In this document: positions 52,262 through 62,052 of the stretch, piece by piece
Position numbering within the stretch: the stretch's first letter is position 1
How the letters are laid out: each line of letters starts with the position of its first letter
NCBI GenBank assembly: GCA_015066365.1
Contig: SVON01000002.1
Location: 62,001 to 126,000, forward strand
DNA from: Oscillospiraceae bacterium
GTDB taxonomy: Bacteria > Bacillota > Clostridia > Oscillospirales > Acutalibacteraceae
DNA length: 64,000 bases
Direction of reading: 5' to 3'
Made by a program: the position numbers and the translations under genes
Notes under the pieces: model-generated
What the model saw: the letters and a program-made list of their open reading frames with translations, nothing else
The model's database searches: none
Told to the model about the DNA's origin: nothing

Positions 52262-53074
52262 ATGAAACAACAAAAGATGGTTCGCTTGGTGGAAAGCGGC
52301 TTGATGCTGGCTCTGTCCACCGTATTAAGTATGGTCAAGGTGCTGGAGCTGCCCTATGGCGGCAGTATCACCGCCTTCTCTGCCCTCCCCCTGCTGTTGG
52401 TCGCCTATCGCTACGGCGTAAAGTGGGGTCTGTTCACCGCCTTTGCCCACGCACTGCTTCAACTGGTGCTGGGGGCAAGTGTTTTCTCCACGCCCGGCCT
52501 CTCCGCCACCGGCACGGCGGCGGCAGTCGTGCTGGATTATCTGCTTGCCTTTGTCGTTCTAGGCCTTGGCGGCGTTTTCCGCCACCGTTGCCGAAACCAA
52601 GCAACAGCGTTGATGTGGGGCGCGGTATTGACCGGTGCCCTGCGTTATATCTGCCACGTCATCTCCGGCTGGGCCATTTGGGCTCCCTTGTTTGATATGC
52701 CCGCCAGCGAAGCCCTGACCTATTCCTTGGCTTACAACGCCACCTATATGATCCCGGAGACCATCGTCACCGCCCTGGGTGCTTTCTATCTCTCCCGGGC
52801 TGTGGATCTGCGGGAGCAGATGCCCACCCGCGCCAAAACCGCCCCGGTGGCCCCCGCCGCCTTTTGGGTGGGGCTTGCGGGCAAGGCCGTCCTGCTGGGG
52901 GCCGCCGTGTGGAGCGTGGTGGAGATCTTCGCCCCCCTGCAAGACCCGGAGACCGGCGACTTTGTCGTGCGTAACCTCTCGCTGGTGGCCTGGCCCACCG
53001 TGGGCATTGTGCTGGGGGTTGGTCTGGTCTGTTGGCTGATCAGCGACCTTTTGCGCCGCAAGCTGAGCCGTTAA
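52262..53074 (+). CDS. thiT: ECF thiamine transporter S component ThiT, 270 aa
   Basis: Six-helix S component; family residues in the ALSTVLSMVKVLELPYGGSIT start region and the GALRYICHVISGWAIW loop are thiamine-site segments. Needs the shared EcfAAT module encoded elsewhere. The C-terminal about 75 residues form an extension with an additional hydrophobic pair. Controlled by the TPP riboswitch. GAAAGGAAC precedes the ATG. Confidence 0.94.
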   Translation: MKQQKMVRLVESGLMLALSTVLSMVKVLELPYGGSITAFSALPLLLVAYRYGVKWGLFTAFAHALLQLVLGASVFSTPGLSATGTAAAVVLDYLLAFVVLGLGGVFRHRCRNQATALMWGAVLTGALRYICHVISGWAIWAPLFDMPASEALTYSLAYNATYMIPETIVTALGAFYLSRAVDLREQMPTRAKTAPVAPAAFWVGLAGKAVLLGAAVWSVVEIFAPLQDPETGDFVVRNLSLVAWPTVGIVLGVGLVCWLISDLLRRKLSR

Positions 53075-53092
53075 TTCTGCCCCAAAAGCAAC

Positions 53093-53134
53093 AAAAAAAG
53101 TCCGTTGTCCCCGTGGGGGCAACGGACTTTTTAC
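53093..53134. terminator. Bidirectional terminator
   Basis: Stem AAAGTCCGTTGTCCCC / GGGGGCAACGGACTTT, between thiT and the polysaccharide operon. Confidence 0.93.
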
Positions 53135-53143
53135 GTTTGTGCG

Positions 53144-54505
53144 TTACTCTTTGATCAGCAGGGCACCCAAGGGTTTACATCCCAGTTGCTCCGCCAGCTC
53201 CAGCTCCGCCGCCACCGTCTTGTGACGGGTCACCTCCAGGTCGGCGGTGAGGATCACCGCCTCCGCCTGCGCCAGAGAGGCCAGCGCCTCAGGGGCGGAC
53301 AGGGGGCTGTCGCCGATGTGCAGGGTCACGCCCTGCTGTTCCATCACGTCGGTCAGACCCTCCAGCCGGGCGGGGTCGCCCACCAGATACACCGAGCGGA
53401 TGCCGGCGTTCTTGGCGGTCAGCGCCATCCGGTGCCACAGCAAGAAGTCGGCAGAATCCTCCTCCTGCAGCCAGCGCCGCAACCAACGATCCACGATAAA
53501 GCGCTTCTTGGTGCCGGCCAGCGCGCCAAAGGCAGGCAGGTCGTGCCGCACCGACAACTCTACCGAGGACAGCACACGACCGCAGTAGAGATACCGCAGA
53601 CCGTGCCACAGCGCCATCAGCAGAACGCCGCCCACAAAGCCCAAGATCAAGGTGGTCTTGCTCACCGTGGGGTTAGGATACGTCAAGGTGGGCTCCTCTT
53701 CCTTATCCCGCACAAAAAGGTAATCCTCTTCGGCGGTGGTCAACGATTCGGTGGCCTTTTCCAGTTCTTCACGAGCCTTATCCTGGGCGGTCAGCTTCTC
53801 CTTTTGCAGGGTCTTGACCTCTTCCCGGGTGACCACACCGTATTCATCAAACTCCCAACGGCCGTAACTGCCGCCCACCTCGCGCTGGATCTTCTTATTG
53901 ACTGCATCCGCCATCTCCCGCACCACGTCGGTGATGGCCTCGCACATCTCCTTGGTGGGGGCGATCACCACCAGCTCCACCACCTTGGCGTTGCTGTATT
54001 CCGCCGCATCCTCTTTAATGGTGATGGTGACCAGCTCAGCCAGATGGGCGTTCTCCTCGACCGAGAAACGCTCGGTCAGAGCACTGTACAGCATCTCGTC
54101 CTGCAGACTGTCCTCCAGCAGGGTGGCGGTGACAAAGCTGTTGTTGCCGGTGATCAGATAATTCAGCCGATAGGTGTGTACCGCCTGAAAATTGATCTTC
54201 ATCATCGGGGCGGTGAGGTTATACTCCCGCAGGCTCTCGTAGTTCTTCTGATGCCACTTGACCAGCTCCACGTGAGCCTTGCCGTCGTCGTCCAGCGGCT
54301 CCTCCTCCGGCTCCTCTGCGGCGGTCTTAGCCTTTTCGATGGCATTGTAGCGGTTGGTGTCCTGCCAGAACTTGATGCCGGTGGCCAATACCGCCACCGC
54401 CAGCGCCACCAACAATACGCTCTTCCATCGCAGCAGGACGTAGAGCAGCAGATCCCGGAACCGGACAAAGATGTCCCGGGCCTCGTAAACCGTGTTCTTT
54501 TTCAC
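53144..54505 (-). CDS. Wzz/CpsC-like chain-length protein with kinase-like remnant, 453 aa
   Basis: Two membrane helices (about 27-47 and 292-310) frame an extracellular coiled-coil domain, as in Wzz/CpsC proteins. The C-terminal about 130 residues resemble a BY-kinase (CpsD-like) fold in order of strands (SVYLVGDPARLEG; AEAVILTADLEVTRHK; CKPLGALLIKE) but no Walker A is visible, so it is probably a degenerate, inactive kinase domain. The start is GTG at 54505 with AAGGAGGG ahead. Last gene of the polysaccharide operon. Confidence 0.8.
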   Translation of the reverse strand: MKKNTVYEARDIFVRFRDLLLYVLLRWKSVLLVALAVAVLATGIKFWQDTNRYNAIEKAKTAAEEPEEEPLDDDGKAHVELVKWHQKNYESLREYNLTAPMMKINFQAVHTYRLNYLITGNNSFVTATLLEDSLQDEMLYSALTERFSVEENAHLAELVTITIKEDAAEYSNAKVVELVVIAPTKEMCEAITDVVREMADAVNKKIQREVGGSYGRWEFDEYGVVTREEVKTLQKEKLTAQDKAREELEKATESLTTAEEDYLFVRDKEEEPTLTYPNPTVSKTTLILGFVGGVLLMALWHGLRYLYCGRVLSSVELSVRHDLPAFGALAGTKKRFIVDRWLRRWLQEEDSADFLLWHRMALTAKNAGIRSVYLVGDPARLEGLTDVMEQQGVTLHIGDSPLSAPEALASLAQAEAVILTADLEVTRHKTVAAELELAEQLGCKPLGALLIKE

Positions 54506-54517
54506 ACAAGTCCCTCC

Positions 54518-55390
54518 TTACTTCAAATAGTCTGCATAACTGCGCTCGGTATCAAACAGCACCCCGGCGTGATAGGTGGAGTCCTGCCGCATCACCATAT
54601 AATCGCCGTAGGCGGTGGTGAGAATCTCGTCGTACCCGGCAGGGATCACCATCCGGGTGAACTCAAAGGGGACGGTTTGGCTCTCATCAAAGCAATGCTT
54701 GGGCAACACCCAGTTCTCCAACTGATGTCCAAAACTGATCAGCGCCACCCGGGAGCAACCGGTGCCGTTATACTGACGGCAGGCCTGTTCCATCCGGCGA
54801 TACACCCACCGGTAGGGCACCCAACACAGGGCGTAATGGATCAGCGTCTTGACCGGGTTCTTTTTTACACTGCCGGGATACCGGACGGTGGCGGCCAACA
54901 GTTTGACCCACAGACCCACCTGCTTTTGCTGTTTTGCCTTCAGCGCCGGGTCGTCCGGCACCTCATCCAGAGGGAACACATCCAGGAAAATACCCTGATT
55001 AAAACGGTAGTGCCCTTTTTCGGACAGCAGGATGCCGGTGGTGCCGCTGTGCCGCAGTTGCGCGTGGCCCCGGCTGTATTTCTTATCGTTATAGGCGGTC
55101 TGGCAGAAATAGGGGTGCTTTAGTTCCTGCTGGGCGATGACCAGAAATTTCTCATAGTCCTCCCGAAGCATAAACATATCGATGTCGTCATCCCAGGGGA
55201 TAAAGCCCTGGTGCCGCACCGCACCCAGCATGGTGCCACCGCCGGCAAAATAGCGCAGACCGTGGCGGTCGCACAGATCGGTGAACTGCTGCAGCAGGTC
55301 CAGTTCCACCGCCCACACCTTTTTCATATCCGCCGATACGGTATAGCCGCACCGTTCTTCTTCTTGATAAAACTGGGCCGGGATTTCCAT
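54518..55390 (-). CDS. LicD-family phosphotransferase, 290 aa
   Basis: LicD nucleotidyltransferase-like fold: FAGGGTMLGAVRHQGFIPWDDDIDMFM, the DDDID metal site being typical. Members add phosphocholine or other phospho-alcohols to glycans; the substrate here is unknown. GGAGGACG precedes the ATG, directly after the flippase stop. Confidence 0.92.
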   Translation of the reverse strand: MEIPAQFYQEEERCGYTVSADMKKVWAVELDLLQQFTDLCDRHGLRYFAGGGTMLGAVRHQGFIPWDDDIDMFMLREDYEKFLVIAQQELKHPYFCQTAYNDKKYSRGHAQLRHSGTTGILLSEKGHYRFNQGIFLDVFPLDEVPDDPALKAKQQKQVGLWVKLLAATVRYPGSVKKNPVKTLIHYALCWVPYRWVYRRMEQACRQYNGTGCSRVALISFGHQLENWVLPKHCFDESQTVPFEFTRMVIPAGYDEILTTAYGDYMVMRQDSTYHAGVLFDTERSYADYLK

Positions 55391-56866
55391 TTACTCGTCC
55401 TCCTTGGGATGTTGTTTGGTTTTCTTTTTCAGCAGGTCCTTCGCCGCCAGCCAGACCGGGTCACGGAACAAAATCAGCAGGGCGCCGTAGATGACCGCAC
55501 CCAGAGCGATCTGGCAGAGAATGACGTACGCCTCTACCTTGAGGCCCTCGCCCAGGAACTGACCCAGCCAGTAGGTGGGCACAAACATGATCGCCGCAAA
55601 GGCGCCGTAGCGGGCCGCCATACCCAAAAGCTGCCAGGCGGAAATAAACTCGTGAGAGAACTTGAGATACAGGGAAGAGATCACCAGCTCGGCTGCCACC
55701 GACGCCACCACCGCGCCGTAAGCGCCGTAGTGGGGGATCAATACGAGGTTGAGCACCAGATTGGTGGCGGCACCGGCAATGATGGCCCGGTTGCTCCGAC
55801 CACGCTGACCGCTGGGGGTCAGATACAGCGAGCCCAGCACGTTGCTGGTGCCGATGATGAACAGAAGGGGGGCGAACAGCATGATCATATCGCCCGCCTC
55901 AGAAAAGTCAGAGCCGTAAAACTCAATGGCAAACCCGCGACCGCAGGCCACCAGACCGGCGCACAGCGGGAAGGTGAGCATATACATAAACCGGAAGGTA
56001 TCCCGGATGTGGTTGCGGATCTCTTCCTGCTTGTTGCGCCCGAACAGATAGGAGGTGCGCACCCCCACCACCACGTTCAGCGAGGTGACGATGGTGAGCA
56101 GGATGTTGATGATCTTATGGGCGTTCTCGTAAAAGCCGTTTTGCGCCATATCGTTGGTGATGGTGCCGATCATGGTCTTATCCAACACGGTGTATACCGA
56201 GGTGGCGATGGTGGGGATGAAATACACCAGCACCTCTTTGTAGTGGCGGGAGAACCGCAGGCGCCGCCAGGGAATGCGGCGCACCATCTTCTTCAGCTGA
56301 GGCCACAGGATCAGGTTGGAGATAAACACGCTGCCGGTCTGGATGGCGCAATACAGCGCCACGTCATCCGCATCCCGCACCAGCAGGAACACCAACGCCA
56401 TACTCAGCAGCTTCACCGTCAGGTTGCGGAACATCAGGGACTTAAAGTTCTCCTTGGCCTGGAAGAACCAGGTGCAATCCACGCCGGTGGCCAGGATGGT
56501 GAAGCCCACGCCCAGATATACCGGCGTACCCACCTCGTCCCCCGCCCACAGCCAGATGAACAAGAGATACAAAATGCAGCTCAGCGCCGTGTTGGCTAAG
56601 CGGATGATGCTCAACTCCCAGAACAGACGGGAGGATTTTACCCGGTCGTCCCGGACGCGGGATACCTCCCGCAGACCGTAGGAGCTCAGACCCAACGCCG
56701 CAAACAGTGCAAAATAGGTGGCGATGGACAGCGCGAAGCTGTGGGCACCCACGCCCTCCTCCCCCAGCACACGGGCCAGATAGGGCGCCGTGATCAGCGG
56801 GGTCAGCATGGACACGATCTGCACACTGACGTTGTATATATAGTTTTTTCTCATGGTTTTGGTCAT
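55391..56866 (-). CDS. Wzx-type polysaccharide flippase, 491 aa
   Basis: Polytopic protein with about 12-14 helices, N-terminal YNVSVQIVSMLTPLITAPYLARVLGEEGVG typical of Wzx in the MVF/MATE superfamily. Moves lipid-linked repeat units across the membrane. Ends in a Lys-rich cytoplasmic tail. Confidence 0.93.
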   Translation of the reverse strand: MTKTMRKNYIYNVSVQIVSMLTPLITAPYLARVLGEEGVGAHSFALSIATYFALFAALGLSSYGLREVSRVRDDRVKSSRLFWELSIIRLANTALSCILYLLFIWLWAGDEVGTPVYLGVGFTILATGVDCTWFFQAKENFKSLMFRNLTVKLLSMALVFLLVRDADDVALYCAIQTGSVFISNLILWPQLKKMVRRIPWRRLRFSRHYKEVLVYFIPTIATSVYTVLDKTMIGTITNDMAQNGFYENAHKIINILLTIVTSLNVVVGVRTSYLFGRNKQEEIRNHIRDTFRFMYMLTFPLCAGLVACGRGFAIEFYGSDFSEAGDMIMLFAPLLFIIGTSNVLGSLYLTPSGQRGRSNRAIIAGAATNLVLNLVLIPHYGAYGAVVASVAAELVISSLYLKFSHEFISAWQLLGMAARYGAFAAIMFVPTYWLGQFLGEGLKVEAYVILCQIALGAVIYGALLILFRDPVWLAAKDLLKKKTKQHPKEDE

Positions 56867-56899
56867 AAGAAAATCTCCTCAGCGCCGAAGCGCCAACGC

Positions 56900-58018
56900 T
56901 CACTCGTGGAATATCGAGCGGTAGGGAAGCACCTGCTCGGTGCGCATAATCACAATGGCGTGGACACACAAGGCGCCCAACAGCACGATCAGCAGAAGTT
57001 TGATCCACCAACGGTCCTTCATCACCGCGCTGTACCGCTCCATCGCTATCGGCAAGGACAACAGCTGCCAGAAGGTGAACAGACGCAGAATGCGGTAGGC
57101 CGCCGGTAGCAGGGCATCAAACAGGCACACCACCACCGCCAGGAACTGCATAATCACCATGGGGTCCAGCCGTTTATCCTGAGCACGGTAGCGGGTAAAC
57201 AGCAGGAAGGCCAACAGCGCCGCATTCATCAGACCACGGGGCCACCCGATGGTGGGCTCGGTGTACATGGCCTCCTTGATGTAGTACAGCAGACGTTCCG
57301 GGAAGAGGATCTCGGCAAACTCCGGCACCACACTCAGCAGAATGTACACCAGCAGAGCGCCGGCACTGAGCAACAGAAGCATCCGGTGCAGGGGGATCCA
57401 TTTGAGCAAAATGAGGATCACCCACACCGCAAAGAACAACAGCATCGCCTGGTGCAGGGTGCTGCATAGGGCGGTCAGCAAAAAGGCCGGTATCCACTTG
57501 CCCCGTCGGATGAAGTGGAAGCTGAGCAGCAGAATGGCCGAGGCCATTGCTTGGCGGAGGTTGTTCAGCGACACGAAGTATTCGCCGCTGACCAACAAAA
57601 TCACAATGCAGAAGGGTAGGTCGTCCACCGCGTCGTAATAAGCCAGCCCCAGGCACAGCATATAAATAAACGAGGTGGTGACAAACACCCATTGGGGGTT
57701 GTCGGTGAACATTCCCAGCACCCGGTTAAACCAGTAGAAGCCGATTTCGTAATAGGTGCGTTCCCCCTCTAAGATCTCCAAAAAGCGAGGGGTGTAAGTA
57801 TAATAGTAGTCGGTGCCGATGCCCTCCCGCACCGCAGAGAGGAAAAACAGCGGTGTCAGGCACAACAGAAACGCCACCATCGACCACAGCCGGTGGGGAT
57901 GGTACACCCGACCGCCGGGTACCCGGTCCACCAAAGAGCGCTCATCCAACGCCGGCACCCAGCGCCGACAGGCAAACACCAGCGCCAAGGTCACGCCAAA
58001 GGTCGCTAAATACAGCAC
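56900..58018 (-). CDS. EpsG-family O-antigen/exopolysaccharide polymerase (Wzy-like), 372 aa
   Basis: Polytopic with about ten helices; the extracellular loop with REGIGTDYYYTYTPRF (R-x-x-x-G-x-D-Y) is typical of EpsG polymerases. Start GTG at 58018 with AAAGGAGGGG ahead. Confidence 0.88.
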   Translation of the reverse strand: MLYLATFGVTLALVFACRRWVPALDERSLVDRVPGGRVYHPHRLWSMVAFLLCLTPLFFLSAVREGIGTDYYYTYTPRFLEILEGERTYYEIGFYWFNRVLGMFTDNPQWVFVTTSFIYMLCLGLAYYDAVDDLPFCIVILLVSGEYFVSLNNLRQAMASAILLLSFHFIRRGKWIPAFLLTALCSTLHQAMLLFFAVWVILILLKWIPLHRMLLLLSAGALLVYILLSVVPEFAEILFPERLLYYIKEAMYTEPTIGWPRGLMNAALLAFLLFTRYRAQDKRLDPMVIMQFLAVVVCLFDALLPAAYRILRLFTFWQLLSLPIAMERYSAVMKDRWWIKLLLIVLLGALCVHAIVIMRTEQVLPYRSIFHE

Positions 58019-58051
58019 GCCATCCCCTCCTTTTCCATTAGTTTTTCAACA

Positions 58052-58792
58052 TCATTTTTTCTTGAACAAGATACGGTTTTTTTGGCGACGGAGCCACAAC
58101 CGAGCCCGTCCCTTAAAGGTCTGCTCGGTGTTGTACACCTTCAGCACCTTAACACGCAGCCCCCGGTGGGTCACCCACACGTTGAGCAACCGCTCGGACA
58201 AAAACCCGTACAGCCGTTGCTGATAGGGGGTGTAGCCGGTCATATCCACCGTCTTTTCCAGCTCGCCCAGCACCGCAAACAGCCAAGCGCAATAGGCGTC
58301 GAACTCCTCGCCGGAGGTGATCAGCATATTATAGAGATGCAGACGGTTGCCGGCCATCACCGCGTCGTATGCGGGCAGGACGGCGGCATCCACCGTCTCC
58401 ACCGCCTGACGCAAAGCAATCAGATCCTTTTCGTAGCCGCTGTGAAGGCAAAACTCCTCGTAGGCACTCTCCCGGAGGATCTCCTGCCGGGGAAGCAGTA
58501 TGTGGTAGCGGGACAAAAGATCGGTGATCTCCGGCTCGGTGAGCCGCCCTTGTTTGCCCCGGAAATACCGGCGGTAGTGTACCAAGCCCTTATAGGGGTC
58601 GGCGGTGTTCTTCCACACCCAATACACGCCGGTCAGCTCGCAATAATGGGGGTTTTTGGCGGAAATATGGTCGCCGGTGTTGTCCGGCGTATAGCCCAGG
58701 TCGGCCTTTCCCTCGGCACCCACCTGCAGGGGAATATACCCCGGCTCGTCCGGCACCCGGAAGGCCTTATGGGCGGCAATATATACAGCCAT
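58052..58792 (-). CDS. DUF4422 glycosyltransferase, 246 aa
   Basis: N-terminal VYIAAHKAF and ISAKNPHYCELTGVYWVWKN with LVHYRRYF match the DUF4422 family, found in capsule loci and thought to transfer sugars. Start overlaps the stop of the previous gene (TGATG). Confidence 0.9.
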   Translation of the reverse strand: MAVYIAAHKAFRVPDEPGYIPLQVGAEGKADLGYTPDNTGDHISAKNPHYCELTGVYWVWKNTADPYKGLVHYRRYFRGKQGRLTEPEITDLLSRYHILLPRQEILRESAYEEFCLHSGYEKDLIALRQAVETVDAAVLPAYDAVMAGNRLHLYNMLITSGEEFDAYCAWLFAVLGELEKTVDMTGYTPYQQRLYGFLSERLLNVWVTHRGLRVKVLKVYNTEQTFKGRARLWLRRQKNRILFKKK

Positions 58793-59910
58793 CAGGTCAT
58801 CTCCTCATAGGTTTCCTGCATAATGCGGGCCGCCACCTGCACATCGTAGCCGGCGGCCACCATCGCGTCGGTGGTATCCCGGCGGGGGAGGCGGGCACAC
58901 TCCAGCACCCGGTCCGCCCACACCTCCGGGCTATCCGACAGAGGCAGATAGGTCACCAAATCCTCCAGCGGCAGTTCTTTGGTCACGCCGGTGGAGGTGA
59001 CCACCGACAGACCGGTGGCCTGGGCCTCGATGCCCACCACCGGCAGCCCCTCGAAGAAGGAGGGAAGCAAAAACACGTCAAAGGCGTTCATCAGCGCGGG
59101 GATATCCCGGCGAATGCCCAGATACTGCACCCGATCGGCCACGCCCAATTCCTCGGCGTAGGCCAGGGTCTCCTCCAGCAGTACGCCCTCACCGGCCAAC
59201 AGCAGTTTGGCGGCAGGCTCCTTCTTGACAATCTCGGCAAACACCTGCAGAAGATACCGATGGTTCTTCTGCTGGGAGAAGCGGCCCACGTGACCCACCA
59301 CAAAGTGGTCGGTCACCCCTAGAGCGGCGCGGGTCTGCTCCCGTAGGGCGGGGTCGTAGTGCATCACCCGGGTATCCACCGCGTTCTTCAGCACCCGATA
59401 GCGCCGTTTCTTAATGATGGGGGTGGGAAATTTCCACCGAGCCGCCAAATGGGAACAGGCAAAGTAGTCGGTGGGGTATTTTTGGAGCGGATACCAGGAC
59501 AGCATACGGATAATTCTGTACTTGAGATTCACAAAGCCACCGCAATGAGAATGCACCGCCACGTGCTTGGCCCCGCACTTGCGGGCAATCTTGGCGCCGA
59601 TCATCAGGGCATAGGTGCTGCCGGAGTGGATGTGCACGATGTCGTAGTGATGCTGGGACAGAAAGGCGGACACGCCCTCCTTAAAATAGCGGTTGTTGTC
59701 CACGTTGAACTCGTGACCCGCCGCCCACATATGGCCCCCCAGTGACTCCACCTCCTGCTGGGTGGCAGGGACGCGGATCATAAAGGGGGTGAAGAAATCA
59801 AACTGCACCCGCGTGCGGTCGATGTGGCGGTACATATTCATCAGATAACTGTCCTGACCGCCGTTGGAAAAGGGCTCGCCAAAGATCTGCAATACCCGAA
59901 TCGGTTCCAT
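58792..59910 (-). CDS. GT4-type glycosyltransferase, 372 aa
   Basis: GT-B fold: VLQIFGEPFSNGGQDSYLMNMYRH at the N-terminus, VGHVGRFSQQKNHRYLLQVF, and the FLLPSFFEGLPVVGIEAQATGLSVV donor-sugar site. The ATG at 59910 has GAGGTG ahead; the longer start is in the ribosome site. Confidence 0.93.
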   Translation of the reverse strand: MEPIRVLQIFGEPFSNGGQDSYLMNMYRHIDRTRVQFDFFTPFMIRVPATQQEVESLGGHMWAAGHEFNVDNNRYFKEGVSAFLSQHHYDIVHIHSGSTYALMIGAKIARKCGAKHVAVHSHCGGFVNLKYRIIRMLSWYPLQKYPTDYFACSHLAARWKFPTPIIKKRRYRVLKNAVDTRVMHYDPALREQTRAALGVTDHFVVGHVGRFSQQKNHRYLLQVFAEIVKKEPAAKLLLAGEGVLLEETLAYAEELGVADRVQYLGIRRDIPALMNAFDVFLLPSFFEGLPVVGIEAQATGLSVVTSTGVTKELPLEDLVTYLPLSDSPEVWADRVLECARLPRRDTTDAMVAAGYDVQVAARIMQETYEEMT

Positions 59911-59928
59911 AAGACACCTCAATTACGT

Positions 59929-60810
59929 TCAGTCAACATACTCAATGGCCGGCTTAAACCGGAAGCCGGCGAAGAAGGAGGAGAGAATCACCTTCATCTT
60001 CTTCCACTTGTGGTCGGATTTCAGCAGCACCTTCACCAGGTGCAGGCACACCCGGGGCAGCAGATACAGCCAGCCCTTGATGCCCTCACGCCGGTAGACG
60101 TACACCTCGTTGCGGTAGAGATAGGCATACCGCCCCAGCCGGTCGGCGGAATCGGTGGCAATGTTCACCTTGTCGTTGCTCTTCATATCGTGGAGGGCGC
60201 GGCTGCCGGTCACCACGTAGCAGGGCCACTTGCGGGACAGACGGCGGGTGTATTCCAGATCGTCCGACCAAATAAAGAATTCCTTGATAGGCAGGCCCAC
60301 CTCCCGCACCCGCTCTGACGGGATCAGCACCGACACAAACGTAGCCATAATCACCGGAACGAGCGGAGAAGAGAGATCCTCGATCTTGCTCTTGATGCCG
60401 GTTTTCTGAATATTCATATTACACAGACTGCCGTCCTTCCAATACGCCAAGCCGGAGAGAAAGCCGTAGTTGCCCGCAAGCTCCTCGTCCGCCTTGAGCA
60501 ACGCCTCCAGCGCCGACCGCTCTGGGATGCAGTCGTCGTCCATCAGCCACAAAAGGTCGTAGCCGGCCTGCACCGCCAGACGGGTGCCGTACTGAAAGCC
60601 GCCGGCGCCGCCCAGGTTGGACCCGGTGTTGTAATACTGCACCCGGTCGCTCAGCAAGGGTTGCAGTGCTTCGGCGGTGCCATCGGTGGAGGCGTTGTCC
60701 ACCACCAGCACGTCCACCGGCACGCTCTGCCCCAGCAGCGCATGCACCGAGCGGAGCAGATAATCTTTTCGGTTGTAGGTGACCACCACGGCGGCTGTAC
60801 GCTTGTTCAT
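59929..60810 (-). CDS. GT2-family glycosyltransferase, GlfT2-like, 293 aa
   Basis: GT-A fold with VVTYNRKDYLLRSV, VVDNASTDGT, and the metal-binding WLMDDDCIP; the EFFIWSDDLEYTRRL motif resembles galactofuranosyl- and rhamnosyl-transferases. GAGGTG precedes the ATG at 60810. First gene of the operon behind the promoter at 60916-60944. Confidence 0.93.
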   Translation of the reverse strand: MNKRTAAVVVTYNRKDYLLRSVHALLGQSVPVDVLVVDNASTDGTAEALQPLLSDRVQYYNTGSNLGGAGGFQYGTRLAVQAGYDLLWLMDDDCIPERSALEALLKADEELAGNYGFLSGLAYWKDGSLCNMNIQKTGIKSKIEDLSSPLVPVIMATFVSVLIPSERVREVGLPIKEFFIWSDDLEYTRRLSRKWPCYVVTGSRALHDMKSNDKVNIATDSADRLGRYAYLYRNEVYVYRREGIKGWLYLLPRVCLHLVKVLLKSDHKWKKMKVILSSFFAGFRFKPAIEYVD

Positions 60811-60915
60811 TTCGGCACCTCGCTTATTTTCCGTCGCCTTTTGGTATAGGTTGTCCGCTTTTTGCCAAAAACGGCAACCCGTCATCAAAATGACATATAT
60901 ACCCATATTTATTGC

Positions 60916-60944
60916 ATCATACCATAAAGAATGGACAAAGTCAA
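60916..60944 (-). promoter_or_regulatory. Promoter of the polysaccharide operon
   Basis: Minus-strand TTGACT (60939-60944), 17-bp spacer, TATGAT (60916-60921). Probably drives all genes down to 53144. Confidence 0.8.
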
Positions 60945-60984
60945 ATATTGTAACAAAATTGTAACTATTTCGTTGCACGAAAAA

Positions 60985-61009
60985 AACCTCTGCCAAAGGC
61001 AGAGGTTTT
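60985..61009 (-). terminator. Terminator of the ABC importer operon
   Basis: Stem AACCTCTGCC / GGCAGAGGTT, followed on the minus strand by TTTTTTT. Confidence 0.9.
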
Positions 61010-61017
61010 CTCTCCTG

Positions 61018-62016
61018 TTACCCTTTTGCTTTCTCCGCAAAGGTGTTGTTGACCACCTTGCTATAATCGGCGGTTTTGTCCAGTTCTCCCGCCTCGGTCA
61101 TCACCGTTTGCAGTCGGTTAAAGCTCTCCTCGCTCATGACAGGATCGGTGTTCCAGGCATCGATGGCCCGGTAGCTGGCCACAGATTTCACCAGCAGGTC
61201 AAATTCGGTGTCCGGGAAGCTGTCCTTCACCGCCTCGGCCACCTCCTCATCGGTGTGGGTGGCCACCCATTGTTGCCCCTTATACACCGCGTTGGTAAAC
61301 CGCTGGATCAGGTCGCTGTTCTCCGCGATGTAACTCTTTTTGGCAAAGTAGGCGGTATAGGGAATGTCCCCGGAGGCCTCCCCTACCGACGCCACGATGT
61401 AACCCTTGCCCTCCTGCTGAAGCATGGAGGCGGTGGGTTCAAAGGCGGTGACGTAATCCCCGGTACCCCCGGTAAAGGCGGCGGTCATCATAGAGAACTG
61501 CACGCTGTTGTCCAGCACCGTGTCCTTTGCCGGGTCAATGCCGTTTTGCCGCAGGACGTGCTCCAACGTCATATAGGGCACCCCGCCTTTGCGCCCGGGC
61601 AGAACGGTTTTGCCCCGCACCTTATCCCAGGTGAAGTTGTCGTCCGGCTCCCGCCCAATGAGGAAGGAGCCGTCCCGCCGGGTGATCTGAGCGAACACCT
61701 GGGTGTAGTCCTCCTTGCCCTCATTATAAACGTAGATGGAGGCCTCCGGCCCGGCAAAGCCCACGTCGATGTTGCCGGACAGCACCGCCGCCATCACCGC
61801 GTCGGCCCCCTGACCGTTGGTCAGCTCGATCTCAATGCCCTGCTCCTCAAAGAAGCCCAGCGAGATCGCCGCATACTGCGGGGCATAGAAGATCGAGTGG
61901 GTGACCTCGCACACCGTCACCTTATCCAACCCGGATTCCTCGCCGCACCCCACCGGAATCAGCAACACCGTCAGAGCCAGCACCACCGCCAGCGTTCTGC
62001 GCCATATCTTGTTCAA
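61018..62016 (-). CDS. ABC importer substrate-binding lipoprotein (NMT1/SsuA-like), 332 aa
   Basis: Lipobox IPVGC and an NMT1/THI5-like binding fold: YAPQYAAISLGFFEEQGIEIE, LSGNIDVGFAGPEA. Ligands in this family include nitrate, sulfonates and thiamine precursors, and none can be chosen from the sequence. TTG at 62016 with AAAGAGGAG eight bases ahead is the likely start; an ATG seven codons upstream has no ribosome site. Confidence 0.9.
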   Translation of the reverse strand: MNKIWRRTLAVVLALTVLLIPVGCGEESGLDKVTVCEVTHSIFYAPQYAAISLGFFEEQGIEIELTNGQGADAVMAAVLSGNIDVGFAGPEASIYVYNEGKEDYTQVFAQITRRDGSFLIGREPDDNFTWDKVRGKTVLPGRKGGVPYMTLEHVLRQNGIDPAKDTVLDNSVQFSMMTAAFTGGTGDYVTAFEPTASMLQQEGKGYIVASVGEASGDIPYTAYFAKKSYIAENSDLIQRFTNAVYKGQQWVATHTDEEVAEAVKDSFPDTEFDLLVKSVASYRAIDAWNTDPVMSEESFNRLQTVMTEAGELDKTADYSKVVNNTFAEKAKG

Positions 62017-62052
62017 TACAACCACTCCTCTTTCCATTGTTGCGGTGGCGTT

